A stretch of 41,512 bases of DNA from JAGVPT01 sp964642725. GTDB taxonomy: Bacteria > Bacteroidota > Ignavibacteria > UBA10030 > UBA8401. Position 1 is the first letter of the stretch; every line of letters begins with the position of its first letter. Below, in pieces: positions 25,651 through 33,614 of the stretch. The notes under the pieces were generated by a model, which saw nothing but the letters and a program-made list of their open reading frames with translations, had not been told where the DNA came from and searched no databases. Where the stretch lies: contig CAZXQG010000027.1 in assembly GCA_964642725.1 (NCBI GenBank), positions 1 to 41,512 of the forward strand. Reading direction: 5' to 3'. The translations under genes were made by a program, and so were the position numbers.

Positions 25651-26295
25651 TCATGCCCGTCCCCGTTCCAGTTCTTTTTCAATTTCTTCTATGCTTGGCA
25701 GGCTTGGTTTAAGGTTGTCCGGCAAAGAGTGAGTGAGTTGGTATTCCGAAACACCGATCGGTTTGTGTATATCACTCAAAGCATATTCGGCAACGAGCTT
25801 GTCTTTCTTTTTACAGAGCAGAATGCCAATGGTGGGCTGATCGCCTTCTTTTCGCAAGAGCGTATCCACCGCCTTGATATAAAAATTGAGTTTGCCGGCA
25901 TGTTCGGGTTGAAAATCTCCGGTTTTTAATTCTATCACAACAAAGCAATGCAGTTGTGTGTGATAGAAGAGTAGATCAAGGAAGAATTCTTGCTCTCCCA
26001 CCTGTATCGGGAGTTGCCTTCCCACGTAAGCAAAACCGGCACCGAGTTCCAGCAGAAAGTGAGTGATGTGTTCTATCAACCCCAATTCCAGATCCCGCTC
26101 AATGTACTCTTTGGTCATACTCAAAAAATCAAAAATATACGGATCTTTGATGGTCTGTTTCGCGAGCTCGGATTGCGGCGCAGGAAGTGTAAGTGCGAAA
26201 TTGTTGACCGAATTCCCTTCTCGTTGAAACAATCCGCTTTCTATCTGATGAACCAGTACACTGCGGCTCCATCCATAAGCGATGGTGTTTTGCAC
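25651..26295 (-). CDS. DUF1016/YhcG-type nuclease, C-terminal PDDEXK part (frameshifted)
   Basis: The C-terminal two thirds of a YhcG-like protein. The listed start is a GTG, but the same frame continues upstream without a stop to about 26440. There it reads I-T-Q-I-P-W-G-H-N-I-A-I-I-A-G-C-K-N, so the fragment is clearly a continuation of the DUF1016 gene and not an independent gene. The PDDEXK core is visible: E-F-F-L-D-L-L-F-Y-H (Asp), then V-V-I-E-L-K-T-G-D-F (E-x-K), then G-K-L-N-F-Y. Family members are putative nucleases found in restriction-modification and other accessory loci. The sequence ends in a charged tail (EEIEKELERGRA). Confidence 0.75.
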   Translation of the reverse strand: MQNTIAYGWSRSVLVHQIESGLFQREGNSVNNFALTLPAPQSELAKQTIKDPYIFDFLSMTKEYIERDLELGLIEHITHFLLELGAGFAYVGRQLPIQVGEQEFFLDLLFYHTQLHCFVVIELKTGDFQPEHAGKLNFYIKAVDTLLRKEGDQPTIGILLCKKKDKLVAEYALSDIHKPIGVSEYQLTHSLPDNLKPSLPSIEEIEKELERGRA

Positions 26296-26369
26296 ACAGA
26301 AAAGGGCTTCATTTATATTTTTGCACCCGGCGATGATCGCAATATTATGACCCCAGGGAATTTGGGTAA

Positions 26370-26780
26370 TTAAGGCAACAGGTTGCTGCCCAATTGCGCC
26401 AACAGCTTGTTGGCTTTTTCTCGTGGCGGCAATTGCGAAACAGCTTGTTTCGGTAATTGGGCAACAGCTTGTTGCCCAATTGGAGCGAATAATGAAGAAT
26501 AAAAGCTATACCACTGCCGAATATATTTCAGATTCCTAAAGGAAAAGCTCTTCATTTCAGGGAATTCTTCGGTCAGAACTTTGCTTAACTGCAAGAGAAA
26601 CCCATCGCCCCACTTGGTCTCGGCTTGCTTGGAAACGATGTCCGCACCAAGTTCCCTGTAGAAGGTAAGAAGCTCGGTGTTCACCGTTACGGCAACTTTA
26701 ATCTGAGCATTGCGGACTTTGTTTTTGAGGTCGGCCAGCCATGTTTTATAGTGTCGGTCGGAGGTAATTTCTGAACTCAT
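26370..26780 (-). CDS. DUF1016/YhcG-type protein, N-terminal part (frameshifted)
   Basis: A 136-residue product beginning MSSEITSDRHYKTWLADLKN and carrying the DUF1016 N-terminal helical domain (VNTELLTFYRELGADIVSKQ, WGDGFLLQLSKVL, FSFRNLKYIRQWYSFY). It then enters a Gln-rich repeat (QQAVAQLP, KQAVSQLP) and stops at TAA 26370-26372. Adding one A to the AAAAA run at 26416-26420 (coding strand) would keep the frame open into the PDDEXK part. The gene starts 5 bases after the stop of the T9SS cargo gene at 26786 and has no evident ribosome-binding site. It could be a pseudogene, a phase-variable gene or a sequencing error. Confidence 0.75.
   Translation of the reverse strand: MSSEITSDRHYKTWLADLKNKVRNAQIKVAVTVNTELLTFYRELGADIVSKQAETKWGDGFLLQLSKVLTEEFPEMKSFSFRNLKYIRQWYSFYSSLFAPIGQQAVAQLPKQAVSQLPPREKANKLLAQLGSNLLP
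26398..26481 (-). repeat. Three tandem palindromes inside the DUF1016 gene
   Basis: Three perfect palindromes share the centre ACA-GCT-TGT: GCCAACA/TGTTGGC (26398-26414), CGAAACA/TGTTTCG (26436-26452) and the 12-base arms AATTGGGCAACA/TGTTGCCCAATT (26455-26466, 26470-26481). A degenerate fourth unit lies at about 26375-26395. They encode the Gln-rich linker between the two domains of the split gene. The frameshift falls between the first two palindromes. Confidence 0.75.
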
Positions 26781-26785
26781 TGATA

Positions 26786-28144
26786 CTATTTCAAGAACAA
26801 AAGTTTTTTCATGCCGGTGTACGTTCCCGCTTGCAACTGGCAGAAATAAACTCCGCTGGCTAACTTGTCCGCGTTGAAAGTGACCGAATGGTATCCGGCG
26901 TTTTGGGTTCCATTCATGAGCGTCTCGACTTCTCTTCCGAGAAAATCGTATACCTTCAACGTCACGACCGCTCTTGCCGGCAGTTGATACGATATGACCG
27001 TCGACGGGTTGAAAGGATTGGGATAATTTTGAAAAAGTGAAAAACTTGCAGGGGTGATTTCTTTCGCGGTGTTAACGCCGGTCGCCATTTCCGACAAAGC
27101 ACGTTTCCACAAACCGTCTCCATACGTGCCAGCGAAGAGATTCGTGCCGGAGATAGCCAGAGTATTAACATACAAGTTCGCCAGGCCGGTATTGACTGCA
27201 GTCCAGTTTGAACCGTTGTTGGTAGAAAGAAAGACACCGCCCCCAAAAGTTGCGGCAAAAAGATCAAAGAGATTTACGAAGCCTCCGCCGCCGGGTGCGG
27301 GAGAGACGGCAAATGCAACAACTACTTTGTTCGTCAGTCCTGTATTGGCAGCTTTCCATGTTGCGCCGTTATCCGTAGTGCGGAACACGCCGGCATTCGT
27401 CGCGGAATAAAGCGTAGTATTGATTACTGTAAGTGCATGGATATTAGTATCCGCAAGGCCGTTGTTGACCTGCGACCAATTTCCCCCTTCAATCGGCGCG
27501 CGAAAAACGCCTCTGTTGGTTCCGACAAAAACGTAGTTTTGAGTTCTTTCTGCAGTCCGCACAGAAATGCTCGACATGACTGCTGGGACGGATATCCAGT
27601 TCACTCCGCCATTCACTGAAAGCTGCATCTTTGCGACATCGATATTGGATAAAATGTCGGAGGTATCCAATCCGGCGGCGTACATGGCGATGCTCGACAA
27701 AACCTGAGAAAGCTTGAGCGCCGTGCTTCCGGTGTCGAGCGAAACGTAAATACTGTCAAGAGAAGTTTCGGGATAAAGAATCGACAGGCTTGTTACAAGA
27801 ACGGCAAGGCTCGAAAGGTCAATCGCGGCTCCGCCGATATTCGAGCTGCCCGGCAAGGGGGGAATTTGGTATGAAATATTGTTCAATAAATAATTAACGC
27901 TGTCCGAAGGAAATTCGTAGGCAAGACTGTCGGCAAAACCGGAGTTTCCTTGACTCCAGTGAACGCCGTTATCGGTCGAATAGAAAAAACCGGCATTCGT
28001 TTGGGCAAAGATAGCCGATCCGGCGGCTGAAAGGTACATCACATTGTTTGTCAGGCCGTTTACCCGCGACCATTGAGCGAATCCTCTCTGTGCAAACAAC
28101 AGACACAGAATGCAGCATACCTGAAAGAATCTTCCCGTCTTCAT
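26786..28144 (-). CDS. Secreted T9SS cargo, Asp-box beta-propeller
   Basis: A 452-residue protein. ATG 28144 follows GAGGAG by about 8 bases and opens a signal peptide (MKTGRFFQVCCILCLLFAQRGFAQ). Asp-box/BNR-type units follow: F-Y-S-T-D-N-G-V-H-W, F-R-T-T-D-N-G-A-T-W, F-L-S-T-N-N-G-S-N-W. Each is coupled to an L-F-A-G-T-like strand, so this is a sortilin/GH74-style propeller with an unusual insert at about 75-180. The link W-K-R-A-L-S-E-M leads to the T9SS domain at about 370-452 (FQNYPNPFNPS, VYDFLGREV, ASGVYFCQL). A W-R-R-P-L-S-E-M link occurs in the 736-residue protein at 38312, so the two are paralogues. It probably acts at the cell surface; binding or hydrolysis is unresolved. Confidence 0.85.
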   Translation of the reverse strand: MKTGRFFQVCCILCLLFAQRGFAQWSRVNGLTNNVMYLSAAGSAIFAQTNAGFFYSTDNGVHWSQGNSGFADSLAYEFPSDSVNYLLNNISYQIPPLPGSSNIGGAAIDLSSLAVLVTSLSILYPETSLDSIYVSLDTGSTALKLSQVLSSIAMYAAGLDTSDILSNIDVAKMQLSVNGGVNWISVPAVMSSISVRTAERTQNYVFVGTNRGVFRAPIEGGNWSQVNNGLADTNIHALTVINTTLYSATNAGVFRTTDNGATWKAANTGLTNKVVVAFAVSPAPGGGGFVNLFDLFAATFGGGVFLSTNNGSNWTAVNTGLANLYVNTLAISGTNLFAGTYGDGLWKRALSEMATGVNTAKEITPASFSLFQNYPNPFNPSTVISYQLPARAVVTLKVYDFLGREVETLMNGTQNAGYHSVTFNADKLASGVYFCQLQAGTYTGMKKLLFLK

Positions 28145-28246
28145 GATGTTTGACTCCTCTATTTTATTCGTGAGATGCAGAAAACAAATGTGTCCCAATT
28201 CGAGAATAGCCGTGGCAACGGCCGTCGATTGGGTTTGTAGAAAATT

Positions 28247-30364
28247 TCATATCGAATACCCGCAATGTACTTCAACGTTCGGAACAAATGGAAGCGTGTT
28301 TAACACGGGAATCTTTTTCACATTTCCAACGTCATCGGCTGAAAATGTATAATTGTAGCTCGAGATATTTTTGTTTCCGAGAAGATTAAGCACGCTGCCT
28401 ACGACCTCAATCCTCCAATTGCCGCCGTGCCAGTTTTTGGCAACGGTAAGATCAAGCCGGTGATACTCGGGAACTCTGCTGGAATTCAGTTTTTGCCAGA
28501 TCGGGAGATAAACAGTCTCGCCGAAAAGGTTGCCGGCTTTTAAAAAATATTCACCCGTCGTGGGAGCGCCGGTCGAGTACTGGTAGAGCACGCTCGCCGT
28601 CCATCCCGGCGGCGAAAACTGCAGGTGCAATTTAGTGACAACGGGCTTGTCGCCGATCGTATTGTACTCCTCTTTGGTACGCGTATCAACAATGAGGCTA
28701 TGATGGCTGAACAACGAAGCCGTGAGTGAAAGGTTGAGCGGAACGAGGACCACGTTTGAAGTGACGCCCATCCCCCAGCTGATTCCCCGGAATGCCTGCA
28801 GAGGCTCAAATGACATTGTGTCGAGCGGCGTGAAAACATCCGGGTATCGCGCCGGCATAATGAGGGATTCTGTTTCCTTGTAGTAGAAACTCGCCGTGCC
28901 GTCCACGGTTGTTGACCGGCCTTGAAAAACCGGTGCCGAGGCATCGAGCGCGGCGAGGTTGTGCGTCTCAGGCCGAAGACTGTTCCGGTGTTCACTCATC
29001 AGCATCATCAGCGGCGTTTGATCCGGCACTGCAAGAAACATAAGGATGCCGTGAAGTATCTCGAAATCAGAAGGAGACTGGAGATATTGTCCGAGCGAAA
29101 GTTTGATGCTCGACCGATCTCCAAGGTCGTATACGAAAGTTCCGCGCGGCTCGAAACCTGCTTGCCGAACGAACCCAAAGTAGGTTTCACGAACGCCTAT
29201 CGTCGCAGACGCATTTTCCGCTAACAGCCAATGAAATTCGGAAAACACCGAAACATCGGCAAACGCGGATTGCAGCGGCGAGTTGTCATTCAACCATGTA
29301 CTGAATGTCTGAAATCCGACATCGGAAATGGAATAAAGAATCTCTGTCCCGGCTGTGAGATTCAACGCCGGAAGAATCGGGCATTGCAGCTGGTCCTGCA
29401 ATCGCAATGTTGAGAATTGGGAAGTGATGCCGAAACGCCCGCTTTCGATGTACGCTATCGGCACCAGAGTCGAGAGCGAAATATTATCGTGCGTCCACGA
29501 AAAACGATGTTCAGAGGATATAAGACCTGAAGAAGTCATCAGGGCAGCTCCTGCAAACTCTTTCTGCCATGCATAATCGAATGTTCTGTCAGTGCTCGCT
29601 AAGGAACCATGCTCCTGGTTTAGCAGGCATTCTTGAAATGTGTATAGATTCGCGGACGGCATCTCGCTGGTAAAGATTTGAACGTCTTTCAGGTTCGGCA
29701 CGAAGGCCTGGAGTCGTTCGCGATCGGGGCCTGACAATAAACCTGCGGCCAATCCGATATTCGATGCGCGAGCGGCAATCCTCGCCGACCATCGCAAGCT
29801 GTCGGAAATAGGAACCTGTACAAGCGCTGAAGAAACAAACATGCTGGCATCGGCTTCAATGTTCGTGCGGTCGCTGTACTCCGACTTCGAATTCACGCGA
29901 ATTGCCGTCGGGGCGTAGCCGCCGTACGCGGCGGAGTAGCCTGCGGTCAGAAGCTCGATGCGATCCGTCATCAGCGGATTGAATAAAGAAAAACTTCCCA
30001 GCATCCGGTATGGATATGTAATCGGAAATCCATCCATAAGAGTGAGAATACCGTCCGCTTCATCGCCCCCGATAATCGGGACTGCCTGCAAGTCTGAATT
30101 CGAAACCACTTCAGCCGACAGATCAAGTGTTCGCATTGGATCCCCAATCGAGCCCGGCGTTGTCCGGATATCCTCCGAAGAAAAAGTTCTGCTCGCCGCT
30201 TGTTTGTCCGGCATCTGGCCCGAAACCTCAACGGTGTCGAGTTGCACGCTGACTGTGTCTTTGCCCGTGCTTTGTCCGAGAGCCGCCTTCGTGCATGTCA
30301 GCAAGTACATCACCGGCAAAGCGAAGTACACACGGGCAGATCTCTGAACTCTCGCTCGATACAT
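28247..30364 (-). CDS. TonB-dependent outer-membrane receptor
   Basis: A 705-residue protein with a signal sequence (about 1-31). The plug domain lies at about 45-165 (VQLDTVEVSGQMPDKQ, GGDEADGILTLMDGFPITYP, DRIELLTAGYSAAYGG). The long beta-barrel that follows is rich in alternating strands (e.g. LRWSARIAARASNIGLAAGL) and ends in a C-terminal strand with CGYSI. It lacks the N-terminal carboxypeptidase-like domain of SusC proteins and has no SusD partner. It starts 7 bases after the upstream lipoprotein gene, so the two are co-transcribed. The ligand is unknown. The lipoprotein may be its surface partner. Confidence 0.88.
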   Translation of the reverse strand: MYRARVQRSARVYFALPVMYLLTCTKAALGQSTGKDTVSVQLDTVEVSGQMPDKQAASRTFSSEDIRTTPGSIGDPMRTLDLSAEVVSNSDLQAVPIIGGDEADGILTLMDGFPITYPYRMLGSFSLFNPLMTDRIELLTAGYSAAYGGYAPTAIRVNSKSEYSDRTNIEADASMFVSSALVQVPISDSLRWSARIAARASNIGLAAGLLSGPDRERLQAFVPNLKDVQIFTSEMPSANLYTFQECLLNQEHGSLASTDRTFDYAWQKEFAGAALMTSSGLISSEHRFSWTHDNISLSTLVPIAYIESGRFGITSQFSTLRLQDQLQCPILPALNLTAGTEILYSISDVGFQTFSTWLNDNSPLQSAFADVSVFSEFHWLLAENASATIGVRETYFGFVRQAGFEPRGTFVYDLGDRSSIKLSLGQYLQSPSDFEILHGILMFLAVPDQTPLMMLMSEHRNSLRPETHNLAALDASAPVFQGRSTTVDGTASFYYKETESLIMPARYPDVFTPLDTMSFEPLQAFRGISWGMGVTSNVVLVPLNLSLTASLFSHHSLIVDTRTKEEYNTIGDKPVVTKLHLQFSPPGWTASVLYQYSTGAPTTGEYFLKAGNLFGETVYLPIWQKLNSSRVPEYHRLDLTVAKNWHGGNWRIEVVGSVLNLLGNKNISSYNYTFSADDVGNVKKIPVLNTLPFVPNVEVHCGYSI

Positions 30365-30371
30365 GTCTTAA

Positions 30372-31580
30372 TCAAAAATTCTTTCGCGTAAGGATGAATT
30401 TATTGTAGACTGTGCTCGCGCTCAGCGGCGTGTCATCAACATGGAAAAATTGACTATACGATGTCCCCGAAGCGGGCATCAATGCGTACGTCACGCGAGG
30501 CGAAATGTAGTATCCATTAAGAACACCGGCTGGATCCTGAGACCCGCCCATCGAAGCGAAGAGGGAACGGGAGTTTCCGTTCACGCTTCCCTTGACAAAC
30601 CCGATCCCTTTCGCAAGCCATGTATCGACCGTGTAGAATGTCGACAAGCCTGAAAAAAGAACTTTGGTTTGAAGCTTGTCTGCAGTAGTAACCGTTTCGG
30701 TAACCGTGACCTTCATTTCAAACCTGTCGCAATGCAGCGACGTCGCAAGAGCGGGAACCGTTTCTTCGCCAACATATCGATTCGTAAGAAGATAATGCAG
30801 TTCGTCCCTGCACTCGGTACTATCGCTGATGCACCTGAAAGAGTTGGTTGTATCCAGAGAAAAAACAGTCTTGTCAGTAGTTGAGGTCGTCAATTGCCAG
30901 AGAGGTATCCATGACGGAAGCGGCGACGTCACAGACGAGCGAACATTACTGCTTACTCCAATCAGCACGGCCATTGTATCGGCCGACGTGCCGCCGATTT
31001 TTTGCAATGTAATTACCGTTTCGCCCGCAGAGATGCCCTTGATCTGCAGCGAGTCTTGCGACGCCACCGCAGCAAGAGCGACGGCAGAATCCGGCGGACG
31101 CACTATCGAAAATTTCATTGAACTTCCGGACCGCTCTGTGACGTAATATTTTTGAGTTTGGTTCACTCCTACAACAGCCCCTCCAACTCCTCCTGGGGCC
31201 CACACGATATCGCTTTCGTTCACCTCGAACGTGCTGCCGGTTCCGAGATAATGCCACAATGTGTTGCCGTTAATTGTGAATGCGAGATACGACACATTGC
31301 CTCGTTCATCATCACTCCGCACAATGAATGCATTCGGCTGGCCGCCGATGAGGACATTCGTCTGAAAAATGGAGAGAACGACCGGAGCGGGAGATGAAGT
31401 GTCGCTCGGAATTGCCGCATCGAATGTTGAGGTGGAGTATGTCCACGAGTTTCCCGTCTTCAGCGGAAGATATTCGATGAGAGCAGGGACGCTGCTTCCG
31501 GGGCCTGTGGGCGGCTCTTTTGGAGAACACCCGGCCAAAATCAGGAAGATTGTTGTGAAGAGAACGTTGCTTCGTCTCAT
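30372..31580 (-). CDS. Lipoprotein with Ig-like module, partner of TonB receptor
   Basis: A 402-residue lipoprotein. I use ATG 31580 because it gives a short signal with lipobox L-A-G-C (Cys18). A longer frame to 31652 has no such feature. The text after the lipobox (KEPPTGPGSS) is a typical flexible linker. An I-E-Y-L-P-L-K-T-G-N-S-W-T-Y segment follows, which recurs at the start of many FCB lipoproteins. A BIG2-like module lies at about 170-225 (SQDSLQIKGISAGETVITLQ). The C-terminal half is beta-rich and unrecognised. It is translationally close to the TonB receptor (7-base gap), so the two probably work together at the outer membrane. Confidence 0.75.
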   Translation of the reverse strand: MRRSNVLFTTIFLILAGCSPKEPPTGPGSSVPALIEYLPLKTGNSWTYSTSTFDAAIPSDTSSPAPVVLSIFQTNVLIGGQPNAFIVRSDDERGNVSYLAFTINGNTLWHYLGTGSTFEVNESDIVWAPGGVGGAVVGVNQTQKYYVTERSGSSMKFSIVRPPDSAVALAAVASQDSLQIKGISAGETVITLQKIGGTSADTMAVLIGVSSNVRSSVTSPLPSWIPLWQLTTSTTDKTVFSLDTTNSFRCISDSTECRDELHYLLTNRYVGEETVPALATSLHCDRFEMKVTVTETVTTADKLQTKVLFSGLSTFYTVDTWLAKGIGFVKGSVNGNSRSLFASMGGSQDPAGVLNGYYISPRVTYALMPASGTSYSQFFHVDDTPLSASTVYNKFILTRKNF

Positions 31581-31982
31581 GTAATTGTGCGGTCCGAACC
31601 CCCGGAGGGCAGATTCAAGCATGCTCTCGAAAGATGGGAGCAAGGCTTGCAAAAGAGGAATAAATTAAATGATAATAAACAAATCTTTTTTCGGTGCGAG
31701 ATCCTTCTTTTCCGTCTACCCACTCATACGTACCGGCTCTCCTAAAAACACTAAAACCTCTTTCATCCCGCAAGGCGGCAATCGAGAGGTTTCGTTTCTG
31801 CTCTTACTTTCTTGTTCCCACCAGAATCCCCAAAGCGTTATTAAAGATTTGGTGCCATTACGTATTTATTAAGGTACCGAGTTGTAAAGTAGGAATCAAG
31901 GGGGAAAATCAGAATGTTCCGTCCGGAGTCATTCCAAAAAAGTCTCATGTAAATACACTTATTGTACAACGCAAGAATCCAA
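31581..31982. other. Intergenic stretch between minus-strand genes
   Basis: No gene seen. A symmetric pair AAACCTCT (31754-31761) and AGAGGTTT (31785-31792) could form a hairpin, but no T-run follows on the minus strand, so a terminator role is doubtful. The rest is AT-rich and unremarkable. Confidence 0.3.
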
Positions 31983-32303
31983 CTACTTTGTAACCAACAT
32001 TTTCCGCGTTTGATTTACACCGGGTGCTACCAGTCGATAAAAATAAATTCCGCTTGAAAGACGTGAGGCATCAAAGTGTTGCGTATAAGTTCCTAATCCT
32101 TGTTCGCCATTCACCAGCACCGCGACTTCTCTGCCCAGAACATCGTAGACTTTCAAACTTACTTTTCCCGCTTCTGTGATACGATATATGATCGATGTTG
32201 TGGGATTAAACGGATTTGGAAAATTCTGATTTAACGCATAATCGACTGCTGCGATTGAATCGGTTAAACTACTATTTTGCTCCAGATTAAAGTTAACATT
32301 TAT
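31983..32303 (-). pseudogene. T9SS sorting domain cut off by an in-frame TAA
   Basis: Directly after the TAA at 32304-32306 the same reading frame stays open for 106 codons to TAG 31983-31985. It begins I-N-V-N-F-N-L-E-Q-N and goes on to L-N-Q-N-F-P-N-P-F-N-P-T-T-S, V-Y-D-V-L-G-R-E-V, S-S-G-I-Y-F-Y-R-L and M-L-V-T-K. This is a complete, undamaged type A sorting domain of the usual length. It has no start codon or ribosome-binding site of its own, so it is the natural C-terminus of the 32304-33008 protein. See the matching finding. Confidence 0.85.
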
Positions 32304-33008
32304 TTATGGTTCGTCAACAATGTGGGCAACGTTTTTGATTTCGACTTTAAAACTATCGACTGGTATATGATAGCCATAATAATCTACGACCGAATTACTA
32401 ATATCATGTTTATGTCCGCCTTTAACCCAATATTCAGGGTTCGCATTCATTGACTTCCTTTTCGAAAAGAAGTCCTTGTAGACTGCCGTTAAAAATGGAT
32501 CATAGTCGATATCATTCAGATAAAAGACCGATGTATCTCCTATGGTAAAGCGTGCATCGGTAGAGTTATCCAGCACCAAAGTCTTCCCATGATCGATCAC
32601 TGCGCCCCCCTGCCTTAAGAGTTGCATTGTGTTTCCTTGTTGTTTCGGGCCCTTCAACAGATCGATGATTTGCACATTAACTTTCGAATGAAATGGATCG
32701 GAACGTGGACAGAGTGTATCTTCAATATTGAGAACTTTCCCAATGAATACGATAGGCAACATTGCAGCGTCGACTCTCTCATCCGCGTCATAACTGTGCG
32801 ACAGATGATCTCGAAGATCAATGCCTTGTGCTTTCAGTTTTATAAGCTTGTTTTCCGTGATATTAGCTTGCTTAAAATGTACGTTGATGATTGAGTCTGA
32901 AGCTACAGTACGTCCGCCATGGGGCCTGGTATTTTGTGACTCAACCCGTTGAGCCAACGCTATCCCGATCGGGATAACCAAGAGAAATGCAATGATCAAT
33001 GATCTCAT
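32304..33008 (-). CDS. Secreted protein, sorting domain lost behind stop codon
   Basis: A 234-residue product with a strong AGGAGG 5 bases before ATG 33008 and a clean signal peptide (MRSLIIAFLLVIPIGIALAQ). The mature part is hydrophilic. One segment, MLPIVFIGKVLNIEDT then VQIIDLLKGP then SVFYLNDIDYD, resembles the F-x-G-x-V...W/L-K-G...Y-x-V-F-L pattern of NTR-like/TIMP-type domains, but the match is weak. The frame ends VDEP-TAA, and the intact T9SS sorting domain lies immediately beyond that stop in the same frame. As written, the protein would reach the periplasm but not be handed to T9SS. Confidence 0.75.
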   Translation of the reverse strand: MRSLIIAFLLVIPIGIALAQRVESQNTRPHGGRTVASDSIINVHFKQANITENKLIKLKAQGIDLRDHLSHSYDADERVDAAMLPIVFIGKVLNIEDTLCPRSDPFHSKVNVQIIDLLKGPKQQGNTMQLLRQGGAVIDHGKTLVLDNSTDARFTIGDTSVFYLNDIDYDPFLTAVYKDFFSKRKSMNANPEYWVKGGHKHDISNSVVDYYGYHIPVDSFKVEIKNVAHIVDEP

Positions 33009-33115
33009 ACAGCCTCCTATTGGATTATTTGAAATTGGTCATGCTTAATTGCTTATAATTAACTTCTGCAAAAACATGATATTGGCTTGAGCTGATCTCT
33101 GCTGAGACTTTCTCT

Positions 33116-33310
33116 CTAATCCACATTGACGCCGAATTCGCCATGTGCAATCAGATTTCCGCCGTCATCATAGATCATTGTACCCTTTACATGATTTACA
33201 CAATTGCTCCGAGGCCGATATTGAGCGAAATTTTCGATCCTGCCTCCCGGGACATCAAGAAGAAGCCCTTTACCCTGACAAAGAACTGTTTTCCAATTGG
33301 TTGGGAGCAT
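33116..33310 (-). CDS. Possible small hypothetical protein or gene remnant (64 residues)
   Basis: ATG 33310 to TAG 33116. It contains a protein-like run V-K-G-T-M-I-Y-D-D-G-G-N-L-I-A-H-G-E-F-G, but there is no ribosome-binding site and no family I recognise. It lies in the 600-base gap downstream of the ABC exporter (same strand, about 300 bases after its stop). It may be the C-terminal relic of a deleted gene or a small independent protein. The rest of the 33009-33614 gap shows nothing further. Confidence 0.3.
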   Translation of the reverse strand: MLPTNWKTVLCQGKGLLLDVPGGRIENFAQYRPRSNCVNHVKGTMIYDDGGNLIAHGEFGVNVD

Positions 33311-33614
33311 CTATTCTACATTACTCTATTTCCCGTCTTAAATTATTTATGCCAATTCAAAAAAGGATAAACCCATTTTGCATCTTAAGAATTCAACTTT
33401 GGATGTGTTTTCCTGCGAAATGCAGAGAGGATGGAAGTAATTTGCTACCCCGACTGCAATGTCGCCCCGCCTTTCTCGACAATGCATAACAATTGATTAC
33501 TCGCTGGTACTGTAAGAATTCGCAAAATGAATGTCAAGTTAGATCTTTGCGTCTGACAGATTAAGAACGAGAGTAAGATACATCGCCGCCTTTCATTTTT
33601 GCCACCGTCGCTCT

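Noticed and set aside
26370..26780. Restriction-modification or other defence locus around the DUF1016 gene
   Set aside because: No methylase, specificity subunit or other defence gene is in reach, and the gene is frameshifted as written.
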